The notes beneath the pieces are model-generated. The model saw only the letters and a program-made list of their open reading frames with translations. It did not search any database and was not told where the DNA came from. Made by a program: the position numbers and the translations under genes. A stretch of DNA of 64,000 bases from Ignavibacteriota bacterium (lineage in GTDB: Bacteria > Bacteroidota > Ignavibacteria > UBA10030 > SZUA-254), in assembly GCA_016212665.1 (NCBI GenBank), contig JACREZ010000024.1:60319-124318 (forward strand), read 5' to 3'. Below are positions 27,554 through 35,998 of this stretch, piece by piece; within the stretch, counting starts at the first letter, position 1; every line of letters starts with the position of its first letter.

Positions 27554-30500
27554 TCACTTCATCAGCAGCATCCGCTTCACATCGGTGAAAGTTTGCTTTA
27601 ATCCATCCTCATCAACCGATTCGACATTGATGCGATAGAAATAGACACCGCTCGAAAGTTCTATAGCAGAAAATGGAATTTCGTACTCCCCTGCTTCCAT
27701 CTGCTCGTTGTTCAGGAGTGTTGCAACTTCCTGACCAAGCAAGTTATATATTTTCAACGTCACTAATCCGAAATTGGCAATCCGAAATCCGAAATTCGTT
27801 GTCGGGTTGAACGGGTTCGGATAGTTCTGCTCCAACGCAAAACTGTATGGCTTGCTATCAGTATATTCATCCGTTTGCTCTGTTTCAAGATATGGCATCA
27901 TGAACGATGGCAATTCACCTGACGGTTTGAGATACGGAACATCAAGAAGAATCTTCTCGCCATTCAGATACAACTTTGTACCTGAAATAAAACTAAGCGT
28001 ATCTTCTTTATCAATTGAACCGGCAAAAGCACGGTTAATTTTACTGATGACACTATCAAGCAACTGATAATCCCAGATTCCGCTGTTCCAGAATGTAAAC
28101 GCTGAGTCTGCTTTCAAAGAAATCTCTTTCACCGACATTTCATCGAGCGGGTTTTCTTCGTTGTACACCAACTCGCCAAACCCGAGCGGAGTTTTTTCTA
28201 ACTGGCTCGATGCGATATTCACTTTCAAAGCAATCAGTTCGGCAAGTAAATGATTGTTGTGGTCCTTCGGCGGTAATTTTGTTTTCTGACCAAGCAATCG
28301 TTTGGCGGGAATACCATTCTTAAAGAGAGAATCCAATCCTCTCGGATTCCCTGTGTGCAATCCTGTTTTATCTTCCAGCGTTGCCTGAATGTCTGCGTAA
28401 TTTGAACCTTTCTTCTTTTTGAAATCCCATTTTGTCAGGCGACACCATGAATAGAGTCGTTCAGCGCCTTTATCTGCCGCCCATTTATCTGTTCCTTTAC
28501 CCATCATGAAAGAAATACCAATTCTCATTCCGCCCGCGCTATCACTCTCCGAGGCATTCGGTCGGAAACCGCCCTGAGCAACAACCTCATCTAACAAATT
28601 TGCCGCGTTCGGTAAACCTGCACCACGCTTAACCGGTTTTATGGTTTTCGTTCCCCGTTTCGCAACGAGACTCTCCGGCGGAAATGAACGGTACATTTTC
28701 ATATATGCATCCGGGTCAACAATTCTGTTCTGTGTATAATTCGTCAACACAACATCGTTGTAATCAAAGTAAATCCCGACACGATTATTAATATCGGTCC
28801 CAAGCGGCGTAGTTTGAAATGGTTTGATTGTAAATTCAACCCAGCCATGACTGTTCGGTTCATCGCTTGTACTATCGGGAAGATTGATATTCGGGAAATT
28901 GAACACAACGATATTCGGCGCCTGAACATTCACAATACAGTAATGACTGCTCGCGCCTTCTTCGAAGGTTGAAATATCAAGCGACGTCGGGAGCGTATCG
29001 CGAACGATAATATCAAACGCTTGAAATGTTCCGGTATTTTGGAAATCAATGTGATACTTCAGCGTCTCATCAATAGCGATTCCGCCAAATGAACCGATGC
29101 CAACCGGGACAACCCACTTTTGATTCGGGTCGTACGATGCTACGACAGTTTCAATGTCGGTCTTGAAATTATCATTCGGTGTTGCGTCTCCTGTTGTTGG
29201 TGAAATCGTTGCTGTCGCATGGAGTTGGTCTCCCAGTTGAACAGCCGGAGGTGGGGCAATCTGAACCGAGACTTTCATTGTTCCGCTTGAGTTCGGTGGA
29301 AGAATTCCCATGTCGTACGTTAGCGTTCGTGTCGGGATGTCGTGATTAATCAGTTGCCCTTGATATACCCAGTACGTTGCGCTCATATAGGTTGTATGTT
29401 CCGGATAGACAACGGTGATTGTCGTCGCCACAGGAACATTTCCTTTGTTCCAATATTTTATTCCGAAGTGTTTCGGTTTCCCCAGCACGGCAACACTACC
29501 GCTAAACGAAAGTCCGAGGTCATGGACAGGGGTTCCGATCGAACGATTTGCAAAATTTACATCGGTTAGATTTTGTCCCGTTCCGATTGTAACGCTTTGC
29601 GAGCCAGTTGCCGGGCATGTATAATTCCATCCTGTTTTCAAACTTTCTGATACGGTGTATTGTCCGGGGGGGAGATTCGAAAACGAATAATTGCCCATGC
29701 TATCGGTCGTCGTAATAATCGGTCCCGGATACAATTTGATAATCCAATTTGGCAGACCAACTTCTGCGGGAAGAATTTGTGTACAATTTCCATCGGTATC
29801 TTTCCATTTCTTTCCTGAAATTGAACCGAGCGTCCCTGTCGTTCTTCCTCCTGTCACTTCAACATCGCCCATACCTGTCTTCGACATATCAACGGTATTT
29901 CCCCACTCATCAATGAGATAACTATCGTTAACTGAACCACCGCCTTGTGGCAATCCTTGCAAGCCGTAAACTAAATATGATGGCGTGTACTGTAAAATCA
30001 AAGCATCGCCAGTCACCCAAACTCTGTCGCTCACATTCGCATAATCGGCGCCGCCTGCACAATTTCTCCCTGAGAATAATGAAGTACCAACAGAAAATTG
30101 AGCCGAGGAAGGAACCCACTGACCGTTCTGAAATAGATATTCGAGACATCTCGATTTATGCGCTTCCGGTTGTGTTGGTGAGGACATCGAACGTTCTGCA
30201 AGAAGCATTTTTCCGCCGGAGGAAAACGAAATATCAGAAACGGGATTACTCCATCCACCAAGAGGTACGAGATAAGGAATCTCAATTTCTATTTGGTCTT
30301 GTGTACTGAAATCGCCCGATGCGTTCAGAGCAACCGAGCGGATGAGATTATTTTGAAATGTATGAAACGTCACATCCGAATTCCACACAGAATAATAGAC
30401 ACGATTTCCCCAAACATTCACACCCCAAATTCTTTCACCAAGTTGAGGATACCCGTCCAAACCGTTATCAGGTTGAAGCGGGTCATAACTGCTGAGAATT

Positions 30501-31063
30501 GTCCCACTCGAACTGATGCGGTAAATCTTTCCATCCTCCATATTGGTAACAAAAAACTGATTGCGCTTGCAATCGTAACAAATATTTCCGAGAGCAGTAC
30601 TTCCTGAGTTCGGAAGCGTCGCAAACACGGAAACTGTTCCCGTTCCGTTATTGATTTTGTAAATCGCCCCAGCGCCGCCGGAACCGAAATTATCATTCCA
30701 ATACGCGGTGGTCGCTGTTACGTAAATATTTCCATCGGCATCAAGTGCAATACCGAACACCTGACCAAGTTGTTGCGAATTCCATTGACTGCCCGGGGGA
30801 CCGAAATACATGCTCGGCGTTGCGTTCGCGCCCAATGGAAAAGATGAACTATTCGACAAGTCAATAATACCGACCACGCCGGTTCCCGGCACATCATTCG
30901 GCGCTTCAACCGTACCGATAGCATTTTCGCCATTGGCGCTAAAGCGATTCGTCCACGCTGTATCTGTGAACGCAAGAGGACTCGTCGTACAACTTGTTAT
31001 TCCCTGAGCGAAAGTGAAAGCTGGTAAGACAAGAATCAGAAGAGTAAGAACTAATATCTTCAT
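27554..31063 (-). CDS. T9SS-secreted protein with propeller-like, SdrD_B and DUF11-like domains
   Basis: I start at the ATG at 31063 (1169 aa): it follows AAAGG by a normal distance and gives a clean signal peptide (1-20, ending FTFAQ). The track of domains is: an NHL/SMP-like propeller region (about 40-400), an SdrD_B-like domain (about 415-500, GKKWKDTDGNCTQ and YSFSNLPPGQYTVSES), DUF11-like conserved-repeat domains (about 505-785, including SYDPNQK, typical of T9SS cargoes), a divergent copy of the unnamed FRTF/GFGELV domain (about 791-1049), and a T9SS sorting domain (about 1080-1169, VKRMLLMK). Upstream it shares a 52-nt element with the 1910-aa gene. Its sorting-domain loop NFGFRIANFGL is encoded by a DNA word also found between genes. 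Confidence 0.88.
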   Translation of the reverse strand: MKILVLTLLILVLPAFTFAQGITSCTTSPLAFTDTAWTNRFSANGENAIGTVEAPNDVPGTGVVGIIDLSNSSSFPLGANATPSMYFGPPGSQWNSQQLGQVFGIALDADGNIYVTATTAYWNDNFGSGGAGAIYKINNGTGTVSVFATLPNSGSTALGNICYDCKRNQFFVTNMEDGKIYRISSSGTILSSYDPLQPDNGLDGYPQLGERIWGVNVWGNRVYYSVWNSDVTFHTFQNNLIRSVALNASGDFSTQDQIEIEIPYLVPLGGWSNPVSDISFSSGGKMLLAERSMSSPTQPEAHKSRCLEYLFQNGQWVPSSAQFSVGTSLFSGRNCAGGADYANVSDRVWVTGDALILQYTPSYLVYGLQGLPQGGGSVNDSYLIDEWGNTVDMSKTGMGDVEVTGGRTTGTLGSISGKKWKDTDGNCTQILPAEVGLPNWIIKLYPGPIITTTDSMGNYSFSNLPPGQYTVSESLKTGWNYTCPATGSQSVTIGTGQNLTDVNFANRSIGTPVHDLGLSFSGSVAVLGKPKHFGIKYWNKGNVPVATTITVVYPEHTTYMSATYWVYQGQLINHDIPTRTLTYDMGILPPNSSGTMKVSVQIAPPPAVQLGDQLHATATISPTTGDATPNDNFKTDIETVVASYDPNQKWVVPVGIGSFGGIAIDETLKYHIDFQNTGTFQAFDIIVRDTLPTSLDISTFEEGASSHYCIVNVQAPNIVVFNFPNINLPDSTSDEPNSHGWVEFTIKPFQTTPLGTDINNRVGIYFDYNDVVLTNYTQNRIVDPDAYMKMYRSFPPESLVAKRGTKTIKPVKRGAGLPNAANLLDEVVAQGGFRPNASESDSAGGMRIGISFMMGKGTDKWAADKGAERLYSWCRLTKWDFKKKKGSNYADIQATLEDKTGLHTGNPRGLDSLFKNGIPAKRLLGQKTKLPPKDHNNHLLAELIALKVNIASSQLEKTPLGFGELVYNEENPLDEMSVKEISLKADSAFTFWNSGIWDYQLLDSVISKINRAFAGSIDKEDTLSFISGTKLYLNGEKILLDVPYLKPSGELPSFMMPYLETEQTDEYTDSKPYSFALEQNYPNPFNPTTNFGFRIANFGLVTLKIYNLLGQEVATLLNNEQMEAGEYEIPFSAIELSSGVYFYRINVESVDEDGLKQTFTDVKRMLLMK

Positions 31064-31093
31064 AGTGAATACCTTTAAATAATTGAAAATATG

Positions 31094-31205
31094 AAAGAAC
31101 AATTTGAGTGATAATAAGAGTTGTTACTCCTATTTGCAACACGTTATTATCCCAATTGATTATTTAACAGGTTTCAATGAGTATCAGGTAGGAATTATTG
31201 AGTAA
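31094..31205 (-). promoter_or_regulatory. Conserved upstream elements of the 1169-aa T9SS gene
   Basis: The block at 31154-31205 is the partner of 12954-13005 (45 of 52 identical) and that at 31094-31117 the partner of 12879-12900 (both end GTGATAATAA). Order and distance to the start codon are preserved in both genes. Confidence 0.6.
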
Positions 31206-31228
31206 CTTACATGTCAGGTCTTAGGTAA

Positions 31229-31390
31229 TAGGTGGTAGATTGCACGGGAGTGGAGTATAAAAGCCATGAAGAATTTTCAAATTCGCCCGCGCGCTCCACA
31301 CCCTTGCCCTCGACATTTCCATTGTGCCAATACTCCGCTACTCCATCACTTCATAACTCCATAACTCCAACACTCCATTCAAAATGGAGA
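31229..31390. repeat. ACTCCA/TGGAGT word-repeat block
   Basis: This block between the fused synthase gene and the T9SS promoter contains GGGAGTGGAGTA and then CTCCATAACTCCAACACTCC. No gene is supported here. Confidence 0.7.
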
Positions 31391-31395
31391 GAGAA

Positions 31396-33489
31396 TTACC
31401 ACGTCATAATCGGGAAGAGTGATGAATAATCGTCCGTCCAAAGTTCGAAAGTTGTATCAGGTGTTACAGGAATTGTCATGCGTACAACATCAGGATGATT
31501 AATGAGTGATTGATTTTTCGTTACCATCAACCAAACCGAAGCCGAACGGTTCTTTGCTCTTTCTTCATTCATATCTAACAAGTAACTGCAATGCATTCCG
31601 TAAAGTGCGGCAAGTTTTGTAACAGCCGGATAGAAGTCAAGATAACTTGACGTCCCGTGAATTATAATCGCTCCATCCGGTGCAAGATGTTTCAGGTAAA
31701 CATCAAACGCTTCCTTGGTCAGTAGATGGAGCGGCGGTGAATCACTATTGAAGGCATCGAGTGCGAGGATATCAAAATTCTGCGGCTGTTCCCGTTCGAG
31801 GGAAAGGCGTGCATCACCAAGTAAAATATCCATCTTGCCCATGCAGTCCTTCATGTACGTGAAGTATTTTTGCGCGAGCCGCTCCACTTCAGGGTTGATT
31901 TCATAGAGCCGGAGGTAATCGTTCGGGCGCATCCATACGGCAATTGTTCCGACACCCATTCCAACCGCTCCGACACGAAACTGTGGTTTTCCAATCGCCA
32001 AGAAACAGACACCAAGCCCGCTCTTTTCTGAGTAATAGCTCATCGGCATCCGTTGGACTTTCGGACTCATGAATTGCTGTCCGTGCAAAACGCCGTCGTG
32101 ACTCATGGTTCTGTATGTGTACACCGGCGTTTCCTTTGCATACTCAGAAATTGAAATGACTCCATAAAAATTTCTTGATTGCTCAATAACGTATGTTCGT
32201 GTCGAGCCATGTATCTTGTAGAAAGAAAATACCAATCCGACAGTTCCGGCAAAGAGGAACGCCCACAGGAGTTTTCGTTTTCCGCCTCGCAGCGGACTCT
32301 GTTTATCAACATACAAAATGGTGAACCAAAGAAGCGAACACAAAATAAATCCAAGGTAAAATTCATTGTATTCATCGAAGATTAGAGGGGCAACGAGAAC
32401 CACGAACAAACTACCAAGCGCGCCGCCAAACGCAATCAGCAAATAATATAATGTAAGATGATTTGAACCGGGTTTCAATCGCGCAAGTTCACCATGGCAA
32501 ATCATGCACGAAGAAAACATCAGCAACGGAAAGATTGTCATCACTATCGTCAACGTCTCTTCTTTGACAAGAAGAAAATAACAAGTCAAAGCAAGGCTGA
32601 CGGCAAAGAGCAATCCAAACCATCTTCGTGAATACCAAGTTGGTCGGTCGAAACTGATGATGAACGTCAGCAGGTACACCATTAACGGAAGAACCCAGAG
32701 AAACGGAACGACAACGACTTCACGACACAGTTTATTTGTTATTGCTAAAAGAATGATGGAGGAAGTCGCCGGCAACAGAATCCAAAGCCATCGTATGAGT
32801 TGTGTTGGCGATTTTACTTCTTTCTTTTCTGATAGTTCTTTTTCAGTGATGCTTTGTTCTGAAGTTTTCCGGAGTCTGAATCCAATCGTTCCGCACAATA
32901 CTGTAAACAAGCCCAATCCGAATGCCCAGATCATTGCTTGTTCAATTCTTGAAAAGAGGGGCTCAATCAAAAATGGAAAACTGAGAAGCGCCAACAACGA
33001 GCCTGCGTTAGAAAGTGCAAACAAACGATACGGTTGCACTCCCGGATTGAGCAACGTAAACCATCGTTGCAAGAGCGGGCTTGTTGCTGAAAGAATAAAG
33101 TACGGTAAACCTAAATTAACGGTGAGGAGTGAAAGTATTCCAAGTGTCGGGTCTGCGTTTGGTTGCGGCTTCCAACTCTCCGAAGGTATAACCGGCAGTA
33201 ACAAGAGCGAAGCAACCATCAATACAAGATGTACAAACGCTTGAATATTTTTCGAGAAATATTTCGTGAGTAGGTGTGCGTATAAATATCCAAACAACAG
33301 GAACATTTGGAAAAACAACATGCACGTTGTCCATACCGACATGCTACCGCCGTACCACGGCAAAATGTATTTGCTGATAATTGGCTGAACCTGAAAAAGA
33401 AGGAACGCACTAAGGAAAATTGTTGAACCATACAATAACATAAGATTTCGTCCTCCCTCGTTCCTCAGTACCCGCACTTCTTTGCTCAT
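31396..33489 (-). CDS. Membrane-fused spermidine-synthase-like protein
   Basis: The 697-aa protein has an N-terminal polytopic membrane half (about 15-420, roughly ten hydrophobic helices, starting LLYGSTIFLSAFLLFQVQPI). The C-terminal half (441-697) has a spermidine-synthase-like Rossmann fold with the SAM-type site VGAVGMGVGT (506-515), the acidic LYEIN (E530), GDAR (558-561) and LDAFNSDSPP (around D578). In true SpeE enzymes these positions bind decarboxylated SAM and polyamine. Fused proteins of this kind are common but poorly characterised, so polyamine synthesis should not be assumed. Its start overlaps the queC stop by 4 bp (ATGA), giving tight coupling with queuosine genes. Confidence 0.85.
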   Translation of the reverse strand: MSKEVRVLRNEGGRNLMLLYGSTIFLSAFLLFQVQPIISKYILPWYGGSMSVWTTCMLFFQMFLLFGYLYAHLLTKYFSKNIQAFVHLVLMVASLLLLPVIPSESWKPQPNADPTLGILSLLTVNLGLPYFILSATSPLLQRWFTLLNPGVQPYRLFALSNAGSLLALLSFPFLIEPLFSRIEQAMIWAFGLGLFTVLCGTIGFRLRKTSEQSITEKELSEKKEVKSPTQLIRWLWILLPATSSIILLAITNKLCREVVVVPFLWVLPLMVYLLTFIISFDRPTWYSRRWFGLLFAVSLALTCYFLLVKEETLTIVMTIFPLLMFSSCMICHGELARLKPGSNHLTLYYLLIAFGGALGSLFVVLVAPLIFDEYNEFYLGFILCSLLWFTILYVDKQSPLRGGKRKLLWAFLFAGTVGLVFSFYKIHGSTRTYVIEQSRNFYGVISISEYAKETPVYTYRTMSHDGVLHGQQFMSPKVQRMPMSYYSEKSGLGVCFLAIGKPQFRVGAVGMGVGTIAVWMRPNDYLRLYEINPEVERLAQKYFTYMKDCMGKMDILLGDARLSLEREQPQNFDILALDAFNSDSPPLHLLTKEAFDVYLKHLAPDGAIIIHGTSSYLDFYPAVTKLAALYGMHCSYLLDMNEERAKNRSASVWLMVTKNQSLINHPDVVRMTIPVTPDTTFELWTDDYSSLFPIMTW

Positions 33490-34196
33490 AGTTGATTTGC
33501 GTAATCAGGGATGACGACATACGTAATCGGATCAACGACGCCTGCGAGTTGAAATCCCCGCAGACGAAGAGCGCAACTATCACACACACCGCAAGCAATC
33601 TCTTCATTTTGATAGCAGGACCAACTGAGATGTAACGGAGCGTTCAATTCATTTCCTCTCTTTACGATCTCAAATTTCTTCATGGAGATAACAGGCGTGA
33701 CAATTTCTAAGTTCGTCTCCGCTTTCGTTCCGAGTTTGATTACCTGATTGAACGCATCATAAAACTCTCTCCGACAATCGGGATAGCCGGATGAATCTTC
33801 TTCCACCGCACCGATGAAAATCTTCTTCGCTCCGAGAATTTCTCCCCAGCTCACTGCAATGGAAAGAATATTCGCATTCCGAAACGGGACATACGATGTC
33901 GGAATTTCTTTCCGTTCCAAATCCGCTTGTTGAACAGCCATCGTATCATCAGTCAAACTTGAGCCACCGATGTGTTTCAGATGCTGAACATCCACAACAA
34001 GCCGTTTCTTCACTGAATAAAAATCAGCAATGTCGTTGAACGACTTCAACTCACGCCGCTCTGTTCGTTGTCCGTAATTCAAATGCAAAAACGCCATCTC
34101 AAACTCCTGATGAGCGATGGCGGCAGTAACGCAACTATCCATTCCGCCGCTGACCAGTACAATTGCGAGGTCGTTCTTCATTGATTGTTGTTTCAT
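33486..34196 (-). CDS. queC: 7-cyano-7-deazaguanine synthase
   Basis: The 236-aa protein (ATG at 34196; a TTG two codons earlier and an ATG five codons later are alternatives) carries the PP-loop SGGMDS at 16-21. It also has the family's C-terminal zinc site, with Cys at 194, 202, 205 and 208 (CGVCDSC). QueC converts 7-carboxy-7-deazaguanine to preQ0 with ATP and ammonia, the step after QueE. queE lies upstream in the same orientation. Together they supply preQ0 for tRNA queuosine or for other deazapurine uses. queD and queF are not in the window. Confidence 0.95.
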   Translation of the reverse strand: MKQQSMKNDLAIVLVSGGMDSCVTAAIAHQEFEMAFLHLNYGQRTERRELKSFNDIADFYSVKKRLVVDVQHLKHIGGSSLTDDTMAVQQADLERKEIPTSYVPFRNANILSIAVSWGEILGAKKIFIGAVEEDSSGYPDCRREFYDAFNQVIKLGTKAETNLEIVTPVISMKKFEIVKRGNELNAPLHLSWSCYQNEEIACGVCDSCALRLRGFQLAGVVDPITYVVIPDYANQL

Positions 34197-34211
34197 GTTC
34201 AAGGTTCAGGA

Positions 34212-34305
34212 AAACAGGTTTGTGGTTCTTTGTCATTTGTCAATAGTCATTAGTCATTGGTCGTCAACATTCAAACGAATAACAAATAACCATTAACAGA
34301 TAACT
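34212..34305. repeat. GTCATTAGTCATTGGTC and GTTATTCGTTA-type word repeats
   Basis: Between queE and queC the plus strand shows TTTGTCAATAGTCATTAG words, then AACGAATAACAAATAACC words. Reverse-complemented, the second family resembles DNA that encodes the IRYSLPVTG loop in several T9SS sorting domains. Confidence 0.6.
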
Positions 34306-34344
34306 TTTCGCACAGCATCTCACATCGCATATCAAGCATCTAAA

Positions 34345-35004
34345 CTAAACGCCCCGTGCTTCCGGATGCCAAATAAACTTATGCAACTGCAACTGAAACC
34401 GCACATTGAGTTTGTCAGTGAGAATCCATTCAGCAAGGTTAACCGGTTCTAACTTTCCGAATACAACCGACATCAGCAAATTGCATCGTTCATCAATCTT
34501 GTATTCTTTGATTTTTTCTTTCGCCCAATCGTAATCGTTCCGGTCGCCAATAACGAACTTTACCTCGTCTGTCGGTTTCAGGTCGTGAACAATTGTCCAA
34601 TCATTTTTCTTCATCATAGCGGATGACGGACATTTGAAATCAACGATACAATTCACACGCTCATCAACTTCAGCAATGGGTAAACTTCCGCCGGTCTCCA
34701 GCAACACTTCAAAGCCCTCATCACACAATTGTTGTAAAAACGTATGAATGTTGGATTGAAACAACGGCTCGCCGCCTGTCACTTCTACAAGTTTGCAGTC
34801 GTAACTTCGCACCTGCTGAACGATTTCTTCAACCGTCATCTCCTTCCCTTCATAGAACGCGTACGCGGAATCGCAGTACGAGCAACGGATATTACAATAT
34901 GTCAGTCGCACGAACACGCACGGCATGCCGGCATAACTCGACTCGCCCTGTATGCTGTGAAAGATTTCGTTGATGACTAATGTGTTGGAATTGTTTTGAA
35001 CCAT
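34345..35004 (-). CDS. queE: 7-carboxy-7-deazaguanine synthase (radical SAM)
   Basis: The 219-aa protein starts at the ATG at 35004; a frame beginning at TTG four codons earlier is less likely. The N-terminal INEIFHSIQGES is a QueE hallmark. The radical-SAM cluster motif is C37-x3-C41-x2-C44 (CNIRCSYC), and the SAM-binding TGGEPL follows. QueE rearranges 6-carboxytetrahydropterin to 7-carboxy-7-deazaguanine. It is encoded just upstream of queC, with word-repeat DNA in the 148-bp gap. Size and motifs match the family. Confidence 0.94.
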   Translation of the reverse strand: MVQNNSNTLVINEIFHSIQGESSYAGMPCVFVRLTYCNIRCSYCDSAYAFYEGKEMTVEEIVQQVRSYDCKLVEVTGGEPLFQSNIHTFLQQLCDEGFEVLLETGGSLPIAEVDERVNCIVDFKCPSSAMMKKNDWTIVHDLKPTDEVKFVIGDRNDYDWAKEKIKEYKIDERCNLLMSVVFGKLEPVNLAEWILTDKLNVRFQLQLHKFIWHPEARGV

Positions 35005-35099
35005 AAAGCCGGACAAATATACCCCAATCGTAAGTATAATTCAAAATGTTGGAACTTACTCCGGGATTTTTTACACCACTCATCACTCAGAACGTTGCT

Positions 35100-35357
35100 A
35101 TGAAGCAATCAACTCTTATTTTCCTCCTTTTCATTCTTCTTATTAGTTGAACGAAGTAGTTGTGATTGAAATTTCCTCCGACGGTAAGTGTGTCTATGTT
35201 TCGTGCGAAAATATTATGGCATTTGTTCCCGCAGTATCATCTTACAAAAGGAAATTCAGTTCCGAGTTTTGTTTCGGTCATAGATATATCTACTAAGTTG
35301 GTGAGAAAGAACATTGAAGTCGGTTCGTTTGCGGCGGGGATTGTGTTTGTGAAGTAA
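35100..35357 (+). pseudogene. Decayed YVTN beta-propeller secreted protein
   Basis: A signal-peptide-like start (MKQSTLIFLLFILLIS) at 35100 is stopped after 16 codons. A frame-3 stretch then reads EVVVIEISSDGKCVYVSCEN and, further on in frame 1, FVSVIDISTKLVRKNIEVGS. Both match the two halves of a YVTN propeller blade (V-D-x-S-P-D-G-K-x-V-Y-V; V-S-V-I-D-x-x-T). Two frame changes and several stops show that it is broken. It is the only plus-strand coding remnant in the first 45 kb. Confidence 0.6.
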
Positions 35358-35416
35358 TAATTTGTTTTCATTCCGGATGAGGTAAAGTAAGGAAGGCAAA
35401 ATTCAGGTAAAAAAAA

Positions 35417-35699
35417 TTCGGAGTTAATCCATCGGGATGCCGAATTAAACTTTCGGAATGCGGAGTTAATTCATCGGAATGCGGAGTTAAACTATCAAAT
35501 TGCGGAGTTAATCCATCGGATTGCCGAATTAAACTTTCGGAATGCGGAGATAATCCGTCGGTATGCGGAGTTAAACTATCAGATTGCGGAATTAATCCGT
35601 CGGAATGCGGAATTAAACTTTCAGATTGCGGAGTTAATCCATCGGAATGCGGAGTTAATCCATCAGAATGCGGAATTAAATTGTCAGATTGCGGAGTTA
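35417..35699. repeat. 21-bp tandem array, about 13 units
   Basis: Each unit has a conserved core close to GGAATGCGGAGTTAA and a variable remainder of about 6-7 nt (for example TCCATC, ACTATC, ACTTTC). The period divides by three, so the minus strand is open as a 7-residue repeat. I regard that frame as incidental. A related array in the opposite orientation closes the window (63867-64000). Confidence 0.9.
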
Positions 35700-35783
35700 C
35701 AGCGAACAATTTTTAGTGGAACTTCTTAATATGGACTGAAAAGCGTAAAAATAGTCTTGAAGAAGGCTTTGCAAAACCCTACG

Positions 35784-35931
35784 ATGCCGTCGGGGCTGTC
35801 TCATAAGTGCAATCGCCTTGGGTGTCATTCCTGCGAAAGCAGGAATCCATTTCACTTTCGACGATTCTGGATTCCCGTTGGCACGGGAATGAAAAGTAAA
35901 AAGACTTTTGAGACAGCCCCCAATCGGCACT
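35784..35931. mobile_element. MITE-like element with terminal inverted repeats
   Basis: GGGGCTGTCTCATAAGT (35792-35808) and ACTTTTGAGACAGCCCC (35904-35920) are inverted repeats with one mismatch; weaker pairing extends outward to ATGCCG/CGGCA. Such ends are typical of small non-autonomous transposon derivatives. Inside are two perfect hairpins, ATTCCTGC-GAAA-GCAGGAAT and ATTCCCGT-TGGC-ACGGGAAT. No transposase and no clear target duplication were seen. Confidence 0.65.
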
Positions 35932-35937
35932 TTTTAG

Positions 35938-35958
35938 ATGCCGAAACAAGTTCGGCAT
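35938..35958. repeat. REP-like hairpin
   Basis: ATGCCGAA-ACAAG-TTCGGCAT is a perfect 8-bp stem directly beside the MITE-like element and 40 bp from the stop of the 1349-aa gene. Confidence 0.6.
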
Positions 35959-35998
35959 GACGAAATAGGAGGTAATGCAAAGCCTACTTGAACATATC

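Noticed and set aside
35417..35699. Possible CRISPR array
   Set aside because: The repeat-plus-variable layout is superficially similar, but the period is only 21 bp, the variable part is 6-7 nt and recurs between units, and no cas genes are present.
35368..35709. Minus-strand open frame of 113 codons with a 7-residue repeat (PHSDGLTPQSESLI)
   Set aside because: It is simply the translation of the 21-bp array. It has no ribosome-binding site, and the related array at the window end has no such gene context.
35697..35930. Minus-strand frame containing WIPAFAGMT
   Set aside because: This peptide is the well-known translation of a dispersed hairpin repeat; the frame lies within the MITE-like element.
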